The translations under genes were made by a program, and so were the position numbers. The notes beneath the pieces were generated by a model. It was not told where the DNA came from, searched no databases, and was given only the letters and a program-made list of their open reading frames with translations. A DNA stretch of 12,345 bases. Source: Planctomycetota bacterium. GTDB taxonomy: Bacteria; Planctomycetota; UBA1135; GCA-002686595. This document shows, in pieces, positions 5,840-12,345 of the stretch. The stretch's first letter is position 1. Every line of letters starts with the position of its first letter. Location of the stretch: NCBI GenBank assembly GCA_004296785.1, contig SCVU01000084.1, forward strand, positions 1 to 12,345. The letters run 5' to 3'.

Positions 5840-7178
5840 ACACTTCCGCCAGCGTCGGGTGCGCGTGGCACGTCCGCGCGACGTCCTCGCTCGACGCGCC
5901 GAACTCGATCGCCGCGACCGCCTCCGCGATCAGATCGCCCGCGCGCGGCCCGACGATGTGCACGCCGAGCACGCGATCCGTCTGCGCATCCGCGAGCACC
6001 TTGACCCTGCCCTCGGTGTGCCCGAGCGCCTTCGCGCGACCGTTGGCCATGAACGGGAACGCGCCCTTCTTGTACGCGCGCCCCGCGGCCTTCAGCTCCT
6101 CCTCCGTCTTGCCGACGCTCGCGACCTCCGGCGACGTGTAGACGACGCTCGGGATCGCGTCGTAGTTCACGTGCCCGTAGCCCGTCGCGATGTGCTCGAC
6201 GCACGCGATGCCTTCCTCGGACGCCTTGTGCGCGAGCATCGGCCCCGCGATCACGTCGCCGATCGCGTAGACGTTCGGCACCGCGGTCTGGAAGTGCGCG
6301 TCGACCGGGATGCGGCCGCGGTTGTCGAGCGCGAGCCCGATCGCGTCGAGCCCGAGGCCCTCGGTGTACGGCGCGCGGCCGACCGCGACGAGCACGCGGT
6401 CGCACTCGATCGACGGCTTGCCCTCGATCTCGACGACTGCGCCGGACTTGGTGGCGCGCGCGCCGGTCACGCGCACGCCGAGCTGGAACGCGAGCCCTTG
6501 CTTCGCGAGCACCTTGTGCGCGTCGGCCGCGATCTCCGCGTCCATTCCGGCGAGAATCCGGTCGAGGTACTCGAGCACGGTGACCTTCGCGCCCAGTCGC
6601 GCCCACACCGAGCCGAGCTCGAGGCCGATCGCGCCGGCGCCGATCACGACGAGGTGCTGGGGGACGGATGCGAAGGAGAGCGCCTCGGTGCTCGTGACAA
6701 CGCGCTCGCCGTCGATGTCGACGCCCTTCAGCGCGGCGACCTTCGACCCGGTCGCGATCAGCACGCGCTTCGCTTCGTGCTCGGTCTCGCCGTCGCCGGC
6801 GCGCACCGCGATCTTGTTCGGCGCCACGAAGCGCGCGTGGCCCGCCAGGCGCGTGATCTTGTTCTTCTTCATCAGCCCGTCGATGCCGCGCGCGAGTCCC
6901 GCGACGATCGACTCCTTGCGCGCGAGCATCTTCGCGAGGTCGAGGCGCGCCTCGGCGGCGATCCCGTGCTCCGCGAAGCCGTGCCGCGCCTCGTGGAAGA
7001 GCTCGCTCGACTCGAGCAGCGCCTTCGACGGGATGCAGCCGACGCGCAGGCACGTGCCGCCGAGCACCTTCTCCTTCTCGACGAGCGCGACGCTCAGCCC
7101 GAGTTGCGCGGCGCGGATCGCGGCCTCGTAGCCGCCGGGTCCGGCGCCGATCACGAACAGATCGAACACTGCTGACAT
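5793..7178 (-). CDS. lpdA: Dihydrolipoamide dehydrogenase (E3)
   Basis: A 461-residue FAD disulfide oxidoreductase that reoxidises dihydrolipoyl groups of the E2 subunit and passes electrons to NAD+. It contains the N-terminal FAD-binding GAGPGGYEAA (11-20) and the redox-active disulfide Cys43/Cys48 in GGTCLRVGCIPSK. The NAD-binding GAGAIGLELG follows mid-protein, then the second FAD contact YAIGDV. The C-terminal dimer-interface motif HAHPTLAE gives the catalytic His440/Glu445 pair. Length and every landmark match the family. It lies on the same strand as sucB and sucA but is separated from them by an oppositely oriented gene, so it needs its own promoter; a -10-like TATGCT six bases before the ATG supplies one and suggests a leaderless mRNA. 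It may also serve pyruvate or branched-chain dehydrogenases and the glycine cleavage system. Its 3' end overlaps the convergent gene by 47 bases. Confidence 0.97.
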   Translation of the reverse strand: MSAVFDLFVIGAGPGGYEAAIRAAQLGLSVALVEKEKVLGGTCLRVGCIPSKALLESSELFHEARHGFAEHGIAAEARLDLAKMLARKESIVAGLARGIDGLMKKNKITRLAGHARFVAPNKIAVRAGDGETEHEAKRVLIATGSKVAALKGVDIDGERVVTSTEALSFASVPQHLVVIGAGAIGLELGSVWARLGAKVTVLEYLDRILAGMDAEIAADAHKVLAKQGLAFQLGVRVTGARATKSGAVVEIEGKPSIECDRVLVAVGRAPYTEGLGLDAIGLALDNRGRIPVDAHFQTAVPNVYAIGDVIAGPMLAHKASEEGIACVEHIATGYGHVNYDAIPSVVYTSPEVASVGKTEEELKAAGRAYKKGAFPFMANGRAKALGHTEGRVKVLADAQTDRVLGVHIVGPRAGDLIAEAVAAIEFGASSEDVARTCHAHPTLAEVFKEAALAVDGRAIHF

Positions 7179-7184
7179 CCGCGC

Positions 7185-7190
7185 AGCATA
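7185..7190 (-). promoter_or_regulatory. Putative -10 element (TATGCT), leaderless start of lpd
   Basis: TATGCT, then GCGCGG, then the ATG at 7178: the six-base gap places the predicted transcription start on the start codon. This 15-base block differs at one position from the block before the LRR lipoprotein gene. Confidence 0.52.
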
Positions 7191-7276
7191 ACGGCCGCGC
7201 CGCAGCGGTTCTCGCGCGCGTCGCCGACCCCGCGCGCGGCGCGAGCCGCGGCGTCGCCGCGACCAGCGCGCGCCGC

Positions 7277-7282
7277 TATGCT
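7277..7282 (+). promoter_or_regulatory. Putative -10 element (TATGCT) for the SGNH-like gene
   Basis: TATGCT ends 15 bases before ATG 7298, so the mRNA leader would be about nine bases, too short for a normal Shine-Dalgarno sequence; none is seen. The hexamer is identical to the one before lpd. Confidence 0.45.
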
Positions 7283-7297
7283 GGGCGCCTGCGTCGC

Positions 7298-8593
7298 ATG
7301 GAACCGGCTCGCCCGACTGCCGCGCGGCGCAGCGCCGCCTGGCGCAAGCTCGCGCTCGCCTGCGGTGTGCTCGTGCTGACGCTGGCGCTCGCGGAGATCG
7401 GCTACCGCATCGTCGCAGCCGCGCGCGGCCGCGCGTACGACGCCGCGGAGACCGAGAGCGCGATCCGCAAGGTCACCGGGCTGGTCTCGCAGCGCCTGCC
7501 GGTCGCGCAGGTCGGCGGCCCGGCCGGAACTCCCGATCCGCTGCTGCTGCTGCACCCGTACTTCGGCTTCGACGTCGCGTCGGCGCAGCCGGAGATCGCG
7601 GCGCGCGAGCAGTACTTCCAAGGCCCCGAGTCCGTGCGGACCTTCGACGTGCTGATCGTCGGTGGATCGGTCGCCGCGCACTTCGAGATGGAGACGGCGG
7701 GTTCGCTCGTGCGGCTGCTCGGCGAGGACCCGCGCCTGGCCGGCCATCCGATCCGCGTGCACACGTTCGCGCGCGGCGGGATCAAGCAGCCGCAGCAGCT
7801 CAACCAGGTCGCCTACCTGTTCTGCATGGGCTGGAAGCCCGACCTCGTCCTGTGCATCGACGGGTTCAACGAGCTCGCGCTGTCGAATCACAACGCGTGG
7901 GTGGGGATGCACCCGCTGCATCCGTCGCAGCCGCACTGGGCGCACCTCGCGACCGGGAGCAGCGCGACGCGCGACGAGCTCGACTTGTACGCGGCGATCC
8001 GCGGCGCGCAGGCGTCGACCGAGCGGCGCGCGCAGCGCGCGCTCGCACTCGGTCTGCCGCACAGCGCGCTGCTCGGGAACTTCGCGCGCGGCTGGGTCGG
8101 CGCGGCGGCGCAGGGCTACTACGACGCGTACCGCAAGTACACCGAGGCGCTCGCCGCGCGCCCGGCCAGCGCGGGCACGCAGGGGCCGCCGTTCCCGAGC
8201 GAGTTCCCCGCGCGGCTGGACGGCATGGTGCGCGCATGGAGCGAGGCGTCGCGCTCGCTGCACGCGCTGTGCGCCGCGCGCGACTGCTTGTTCGTCCACG
8301 TGCTGCAGCCGACGCTGCTCGACGAGGGCTCGAAACCGCTGACGCAGAAGGAGCGCGCCGGCGGCACGGCCGACCCGGACTGGCAGGAGGCGGTGCGCAA
8401 CGGGTATCCGAAGCTGCGCGAGCTCGGGCGCGCGCTGCGCGCGCGCGGCATCCGCTTCCTCGACGCGTCGATGCTGTTCGCCGACGTGCACGAGGACCTG
8501 TACTACGACGCGTGCCACTTCTCGACGCCGGGCAACGAGCGGTTGGCCGCGGCGATCGCGGCGTTCGTGCGCGAGTCGCTGCCGCAGCGCTGA
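7298..8593 (+). CDS. Membrane-anchored SGNH/GDSL-hydrolase-like protein
   Basis: A 431-residue protein with one N-terminal membrane segment (about 17-38) after a basic head, so most of it is probably outside the inner membrane. The SGNH fold is suggested by four blocks in order. Block I is VLIVGGSVA with candidate nucleophile Ser124 (GGS replaces the usual GDS). Block II is the Gly in ARGGIKQPQQ (160-161). Block III is GFNE with Asn191. Block V is YDACHFSTPGN, with Asp404 and His407 spaced as the catalytic DxxH. A HPYFGF motif (86-91) precedes block I, as in many membrane-tethered members. Known relatives are esterases, acetyl transferases or deacetylases acting on polysaccharides or lipids; the substrate here is unknown. 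It is transcribed alone, divergent from lpd and convergent with sucB, with no evident link to 2-oxoglutarate metabolism. A role as a catalytically weak or inactive homologue cannot be excluded. Confidence 0.85.
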   Translation: MEPARPTAARRSAAWRKLALACGVLVLTLALAEIGYRIVAAARGRAYDAAETESAIRKVTGLVSQRLPVAQVGGPAGTPDPLLLLHPYFGFDVASAQPEIAAREQYFQGPESVRTFDVLIVGGSVAAHFEMETAGSLVRLLGEDPRLAGHPIRVHTFARGGIKQPQQLNQVAYLFCMGWKPDLVLCIDGFNELALSNHNAWVGMHPLHPSQPHWAHLATGSSATRDELDLYAAIRGAQASTERRAQRALALGLPHSALLGNFARGWVGAAAQGYYDAYRKYTEALAARPASAGTQGPPFPSEFPARLDGMVRAWSEASRSLHALCAARDCLFVHVLQPTLLDEGSKPLTQKERAGGTADPDWQEAVRNGYPKLRELGRALRARGIRFLDASMLFADVHEDLYYDACHFSTPGNERLAAAIAAFVRESLPQR

Positions 8594-8594
8594 A

Positions 8595-8615
8595 CGCCGG
8601 CTCCGAATGCCGGCG
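8595..8615. terminator. Hairpin between convergent SGNH-like gene and sucB
   Basis: Perfect 7-base arms CGCCGGC (8595-8601) and GCCGGCG (8609-8615) enclose a 7-base loop, in the 30-base gap between two stop codons. The position suits a bidirectional terminator. There is no T-run on either side, so it is not a canonical intrinsic terminator. Confidence 0.45.
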
Positions 8616-8623
8616 CGCGCTCG

Positions 8624-9826
8624 CTAGACCTCGAGCAGCATGCGCGTCGGATCCTCGATGCAGTCCTTGATGCGCTTCAGGAACGTCACCGCCTCGCGGC
8701 CGTCGACGATCCGGTGGTCGTAGGTCAGCGCGACGTACATCATCGGCCGCGCGACGATCTGCCCGTCGCGCACGACCGCGCGCTCGTTGATCGCGTGCAG
8801 TCCGAGGATGCCCGACTGCGGGGGGTTGAGGATCGGCGTCGACATCATCGAGCCGTAGATCCCGCCGTTGCTGATCGTGAACGTGCCGCCGGTCAGCTCG
8901 TCCAGGCCGATCTTGTTCTCCTGCGCGCGCTTGCCGAGGTCGCCGATCTTCTTCTCGATCTCGGCGAACGACAGCGTTTCCGCGTTGCGCAGGATCGGCA
9001 CGAGCAGTCCCTTGCCGCCGCCGACCGCGACGCCGATGTCGAAGTAGTCCTTGTAGACGATCGCGTCGCCGCGCACTTCGGCGTTGACCTGCGGCACGAG
9101 CGCGAGCGCGTCGACCGCGGCCTTCACGAAGAACGACATGAAGCCGAGCTTGACGCCGTGGCGCTTCTGGAAGTCGTCGTTGCGCGACTTGCGCAGCTCG
9201 ATCACCGCGCTCATGTCGATCTCGTTGAACGTCGTGAGCATCGCGGCGGTGCTCTGCGCGTGCACGAGGCGCTCGGCGATGCGCTTGCGCAGCGGCGTCA
9301 TCGCGACGACTTCCTCGTGGCGCGCGCCGGTCGGAGTCGGCGTCGAGGCCGGCGTCGGAGCCTGCGCCGGAGTCGGCGCGGGCGCGCTCGCCTTCGCGCT
9401 CGCGGCGCGCTCGGCGTCTTCCTTCAGCACGCGGCCGCCGGGCCCGCTGCCCGCGACTTCACCGAGCCCTTGCTGCGCGATCACGCGCGCGGCGGCGGGC
9501 ATCACCGCCGGAGCCGCGGCTTCCTGCTTCGCCGCGGGCTTTTCGGCGCCCTTCTCCGCGGGCTTGCTCGCGGGCGCCGCGCCGCCGGCGCCTTCCTCGA
9601 ACACGCCGATGACTTCGCCGACCGCCGCCTTCGAGCCGTCGCCCTTGCTGATCTTCACGAGCACGCCGTCCGCCGGCGCCGGCAGCTCGACGGTGACCTT
9701 GTCCGTCTCGATCACGACGAGCGGCTCGTCCTTCTTCGCGCGCTGGCCGGGCTGCACCGTCCACTTGGACAGCACGACTTCGGTGATCGACTCGCCGACG
9801 GCGGGGACTTTCAGCTCGGTGGGCAT
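8624..9826 (-). CDS. sucB: 2-oxoglutarate dehydrogenase E2, dihydrolipoyllysine succinyltransferase
   Basis: The 400-residue core subunit of the 2-oxoglutarate dehydrogenase complex; it transfers the succinyl group from E1 through lipoamide to CoA. Domains in order: a single lipoyl domain (about 1-78) with the lipoylated lysine Lys43 in ETDKVTVE; an Ala/Lys/Glu-rich linker (80-106); the peripheral-subunit-binding domain (about 107-142, PAAARVIAQQGLGE and GSGPGGRVLKED); and a second Ala/Pro/Thr linker (145-168). The catalytic domain (about 172-400) ends with YDHRIVDGREAVTFL, giving catalytic His371 and Asp375. The ETDKV lipoyl motif and the downstream position next to sucA favour E2o over E2 of pyruvate dehydrogenase. 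It starts 24 bases after the sucA stop in the same operon. No purine-rich Shine-Dalgarno sequence is present in that gap. Confidence 0.97.
   Translation of the reverse strand: MPTELKVPAVGESITEVVLSKWTVQPGQRAKKDEPLVVIETDKVTVELPAPADGVLVKISKGDGSKAAVGEVIGVFEEGAGGAAPASKPAEKGAEKPAAKQEAAAPAVMPAAARVIAQQGLGEVAGSGPGGRVLKEDAERAASAKASAPAPTPAQAPTPASTPTPTGARHEEVVAMTPLRKRIAERLVHAQSTAAMLTTFNEIDMSAVIELRKSRNDDFQKRHGVKLGFMSFFVKAAVDALALVPQVNAEVRGDAIVYKDYFDIGVAVGGGKGLLVPILRNAETLSFAEIEKKIGDLGKRAQENKIGLDELTGGTFTISNGGIYGSMMSTPILNPPQSGILGLHAINERAVVRDGQIVARPMMYVALTYDHRIVDGREAVTFLKRIKDCIEDPTRMLLEV
9325..9390 (-). repeat. Ala/Pro/Thr linker repeats within sucB
   Basis: This stretch of sucB consists of imperfect repeats of about 12 bases (GGAGTCGGCGT-like on the plus strand) that encode alternating AP, TP and AQAP units. 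It is the flexible interdomain linker typical of E2 proteins; such repeats can change copy number between strains. Confidence 0.5.
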
Positions 9827-9850
9827 GGCGGGGGAGTGAGAGGGGCGTGT

Positions 9851-12345
9851 CTACGAACCTGCGAACGCGCGCTCGACGAGCTCGGCGTGCTCGAGCTTGT
9901 GGCTGGCCGGCGAGCCGGTCGCCGGCGACGCGGCCGCGCGGCGCGTGACGCCGCTGAACGGATGGCGCGCGAGCAGTCGCTCGCCGATGCGCGCGCGCAG
10001 GAACGGCCACGCGCCCATGTTCTCCGGCTCGTCCTGCACCCACACGACCGGCGTGTTCGCCTTCAGCGATTCGAGCTGCGGCCGGAACTGCTCGGGCTCG
10101 AACGGGTAGAGCTGCTCGAGGCGCAGGATCGCGACGTCGGCGCGCTGCAGCTTCTCGCGCGCGTCGACGAGCTCGTAGTAGATCTTGCCGCTGCACACGA
10201 GCACGCGCGTCGTCGCGCGCGAGCGGCCGGCGGGGTTGGCGAGCGGCTGGTCGGCCAGCACGCGCTGGAAGCGACCCGTCGTGAACTCCTCGAGCGGCGA
10301 CACGACGCGCGGGTGGCGCAGCAGGCTCTTCGGCGTCATCACGACGAGCGGCTTGCGCCACGGCCGCAGCACCTGTCGCCGCAGCAGGTGGAACAGCTGC
10401 GCCGGGGTCGTCGGCTGCGCGACCTGGATGTTGTCGTCCGCGCACTGCGCGAGGAAGCGCTCGAGCCGCGCGCTCGAGTGCTCGGGCCCCTGGCCCTCGA
10501 AGCCGTGCGGCAAGAGCAGCACGAGCCCCGACAGGCGGCGCCACTTCTCCTCGGCGCTGACGAGGAACTGATCGATGATCACCTGCGCGACGTTGACGAA
10601 GTCGCCGAACTGCGCCTCCCACATCACGAGGCCCTGCGGGCAGTCGAGGCTGTAGCCGTACTCGTAGCCGAGCACGCCGATCTCCGAGAGCGGGCTGTTG
10701 ATGATCTCGACCGGCGCCTGGCGCTCGGACAGGCGCGCGAGCGACATGTGGCGCGCGCCGGTCGCGTAGTCGTGCAGCACCGCGTGGCGGTGGCTGAACG
10801 TGCCGCGCTCGGAGTCCTGGCCGGTCAGGCGCACGCGGTGGCCAGCGAGCGCGAGCGTGCCGAGCGCGAGCGCCTCGCCCGCCGACCAGTCGAGCGCCTG
10901 CTTGCCGTGCGCCATCTCCGTGCGCGCCTCGAGCAGCCGCACGATCTTCGGGTGCGGCTGGAAACCGGCCGGCACGCGCGCCAGCGACAGCAGCGTCTGC
11001 GCGAGCTGCTCGCGCGCGACGCCGGTGTCGATCTCGGGCACCGCGGTGTCCGCGCCGCCCTGGATGCCCGACCACAGCTCGCCGAGCGCGGCGGGGCGCG
11101 CGCTCTCGGCCTTCGCGGCCGACAGCTCGAGTTCGAGGCGCTGCTTCTCCTCGCTCGCGATCGCCTCGGCCTCCGCGCGCGTGACGCCGCCGAGCTCGAG
11201 CACGTGCTCGAGGTACTCCTCGCGCACGCTCTTGCGCGCGCGGATCGCCTTGTACATCAGCGGCTGCGTGAACGCGGGCTCGTCGCCCTCGTTGTGGCCG
11301 TACAGCCGGTAGCAGTACATGTCGATCACGACGTCGCGGCGGAAGCGGCGGCGGAAGTCGAGCGCGAGCGCGATCACCTGCGCGACCGCCTCGGGATCCT
11401 CGCCGTTCACGTGGAAGATCGGGATCTGCAGCATCTTCGCGACGTCGGTCGCGTACGTGCTCGTGCGGCAGTCGGACGGATCGGTCGTGAAGCCGATCTG
11501 GTTGTTGACGACGACATGGATCGTGCCGCCGGTCGAGTAGCCGCGCAGCCCCGAGAGATTCAGCGTCTCCTGCACGACGCCCTGTCCGGCGAACGCGGCG
11601 TCGCCGTGGATCAGGATCACCATGCCGGTCGTGCCGTCGCGATCGCCCCAGTGGTCCTGCTTCGCGCGCAGGCGGCCGAGCGCGACCGGATTGACGAACT
11701 CGAGGTGGCTCGGGTTGAAGCACAGCGACAAGTGCACCTGCCGCCCGCTCTCGGTCTTCCACTCGGCCGAGTGGCCGAGGTGGTACTTCACGTCGCCGCG
11801 GCCCTTGTTCAGGTGGCCGTCGAGGTCGCTGAACTCGCGGAAGATCTGGCTCGCGCTCTTGCCGAGGATGTTGTGCAGCACGTTGACGCGCCCGCGGTGC
11901 GCCATGCCGATCACGATCTCGACCACGCCGTGGTCGGCCGCGCGCTCGATCGCGAGATCGAGCAGCGGGATCAGGCTCTCGCCGCCTTCCAGGCTGAAGC
12001 GCTTCGCGCCGAGGAACTTCTTCTGCAGGAAGTCCTCGAACATCGCCGCGTGCGTCAGCCGCTGCAGGATGCGCAGCTGCGTCGCGCGCGACAGCTCGAG
12101 CCGATTGCCGGTCGACTCCATCCGCTCCTGCAGCCAGCGCCGCACCGCGAGGTCGTCGATGTGCATGAACTGCACGCCGATCGAGCGGCAGTAGGTCTGT
12201 TCGAGTCGCTGCAGGATCTCGGCGAGCGTCAGGCGCGGCTGGTGGACGCCGGACAGGTAGCTCGCGGCGAACACGCGCTCCAAGTCGCTCGCGCCGAAGC
12301 CGTAGTAGGCCGGGTCGAGCTCGGCGGGTTTCTCGCGCACCAGGC
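9851..12345 (-). CDS. sucA: 2-oxoglutarate dehydrogenase E1, thiamine-diphosphate-dependent, 5' end outside the window
   Basis: This subunit decarboxylates 2-oxoglutarate and reductively succinylates E2 in the TCA cycle. About 830 residues are visible. The frame continues past the right edge, and the usual N-terminal E2-binding/dimer segment with its RGH motif is missing, so the GTG at 12340 is not the real start. Counting from that GTG, landmarks are KRFSLEGGESLIPLLD (113-128), GMAHRGRVNVL (145-155), GDVKYHLG (182-189) and FNPSHLEFVNP (208-218). The ThDP/Mg motif GDAAFAGQGVVQETLN (246-261) is followed by NNQIGFTT (279-286), then RLYGHNEGDEPAFTQP (345-360). The C-terminal half has GYEYGYS, HGFEGQGPEHSSARLERFL, TPKSLLRHP, DEPENMGAWPF and the ending SPATGS, all characteristic of E1o rather than pyruvate dehydrogenase E1. 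E. coli SucA has 933 residues, so roughly 100 are probably missing. It is the first visible gene of an operon with sucB. Confidence 0.97.
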   Translation of the reverse strand, partial: LVREKPAELDPAYYGFGASDLERVFAASYLSGVHQPRLTLAEILQRLEQTYCRSIGVQFMHIDDLAVRRWLQERMESTGNRLELSRATQLRILQRLTHAAMFEDFLQKKFLGAKRFSLEGGESLIPLLDLAIERAADHGVVEIVIGMAHRGRVNVLHNILGKSASQIFREFSDLDGHLNKGRGDVKYHLGHSAEWKTESGRQVHLSLCFNPSHLEFVNPVALGRLRAKQDHWGDRDGTTGMVILIHGDAAFAGQGVVQETLNLSGLRGYSTGGTIHVVVNNQIGFTTDPSDCRTSTYATDVAKMLQIPIFHVNGEDPEAVAQVIALALDFRRRFRRDVVIDMYCYRLYGHNEGDEPAFTQPLMYKAIRARKSVREEYLEHVLELGGVTRAEAEAIASEEKQRLELELSAAKAESARPAALGELWSGIQGGADTAVPEIDTGVAREQLAQTLLSLARVPAGFQPHPKIVRLLEARTEMAHGKQALDWSAGEALALGTLALAGHRVRLTGQDSERGTFSHRHAVLHDYATGARHMSLARLSERQAPVEIINSPLSEIGVLGYEYGYSLDCPQGLVMWEAQFGDFVNVAQVIIDQFLVSAEEKWRRLSGLVLLLPHGFEGQGPEHSSARLERFLAQCADDNIQVAQPTTPAQLFHLLRRQVLRPWRKPLVVMTPKSLLRHPRVVSPLEEFTTGRFQRVLADQPLANPAGRSRATTRVLVCSGKIYYELVDAREKLQRADVAILRLEQLYPFEPEQFRPQLESLKANTPVVWVQDEPENMGAWPFLRARIGERLLARHPFSGVTRRAAASPATGSPASHKLEHAELVERAFAGS

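Larger units (their letters stand above)
7179..7297. promoter_or_regulatory. Divergent intergenic region between lpd and the SGNH-like gene
   Basis: The 119 bases hold two outward-facing TATGCT hexamers, one for each gene, at 7190-7185 (minus) and 7277-7282 (plus). Between them lies a 15-base palindrome (7247-7261; two 7-base arms, CGCGGCG and CGCCGCG, around a central T) that overlaps the expected -35 position of the plus-strand promoter. In DNA this GC-rich such a palindrome may be chance. I see no small gene or RNA here. Confidence 0.45.

Noticed and set aside
9325..9390. Repeated GGAGTCGGCG-like units considered as a CRISPR or regulatory repeat array
   Set aside because: They are short, imperfect, in frame and encode the Ala/Pro/Thr linker expected between E2 domains.
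9459..11762. A 767-codon minus-strand open frame spanning the end of sucA and the start of sucB
   Set aside because: It is the wrong reading frame of the two genes, very rich in Arg and without recognisable motifs; both real genes are intact in their own frames.
12338..12340. GTG at 12340 as the real start of sucA
   Set aside because: The frame continues through the window edge, and the conserved E1o N-terminal region is missing, so the gene simply begins outside the window.

Overview
The window is very GC-rich, bacterial, and almost wholly coding. It reads as ordinary chromosome from a diderm bacterium. Two proteins have lipoprotein-type or secretory signals, there is a hybrid two-component kinase with a periplasmic sensor, and a complete E1/E2/E3 set for 2-oxoglutarate oxidation indicates aerobic metabolism. 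Almost no start codon has a convincing Shine-Dalgarno sequence. Several genes instead have a TANNCT hexamer a few bases before the start, which suggests leaderless or near-leaderless mRNAs. Composition and gene style would suit a high-GC lineage such as Myxococcota or Planctomycetota, but nothing here fixes the taxon. I see no rRNA, tRNA, CRISPR array, insertion sequence or phage gene.

Left part (1-4627). A two-gene minus-strand operon encodes an ABC-type solute-binding protein (1779-2771) followed, with a 4-base GTGA overlap, by a hybrid histidine kinase that runs off the left edge (1-1782). No ABC permease or ATPase lies between or upstream of them, so the binding protein probably feeds a ligand signal to the kinase. 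Divergent from it is a small vicinal-oxygen-chelate protein (2886-3305). Its stop codon directly abuts the stop of an exodeoxyribonuclease III gene (3306-4088, minus). That gene is preceded by, and overlaps by 4 bases, a gene for a small leucine-rich-repeat lipoprotein (4085-4627).

Middle (4628-5839). Only 42 bases separate the lipoprotein start from a divergent gene of unknown function (4670-5839). This gene encodes a 389-residue protein built from a tandem duplication of about 194 residues. Each half contains segments resembling Sm/SH3-like small beta barrels with a DGWT motif. It is the least explained gene here.

Right part (5793-12345). Dihydrolipoamide dehydrogenase (5793-7178), the E2 succinyltransferase sucB (8624-9826) and the E1 component sucA (9851 to the right edge, 5' end missing) are all on the minus strand and together make the 2-oxoglutarate dehydrogenase complex. 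A plus-strand gene for a membrane-anchored SGNH-hydrolase-like protein (7298-8593) sits between lpd and sucB, so lpd must be transcribed separately from sucAB. All non-coding gaps are short (0 to 119 bases); none exceeds 300 bases.
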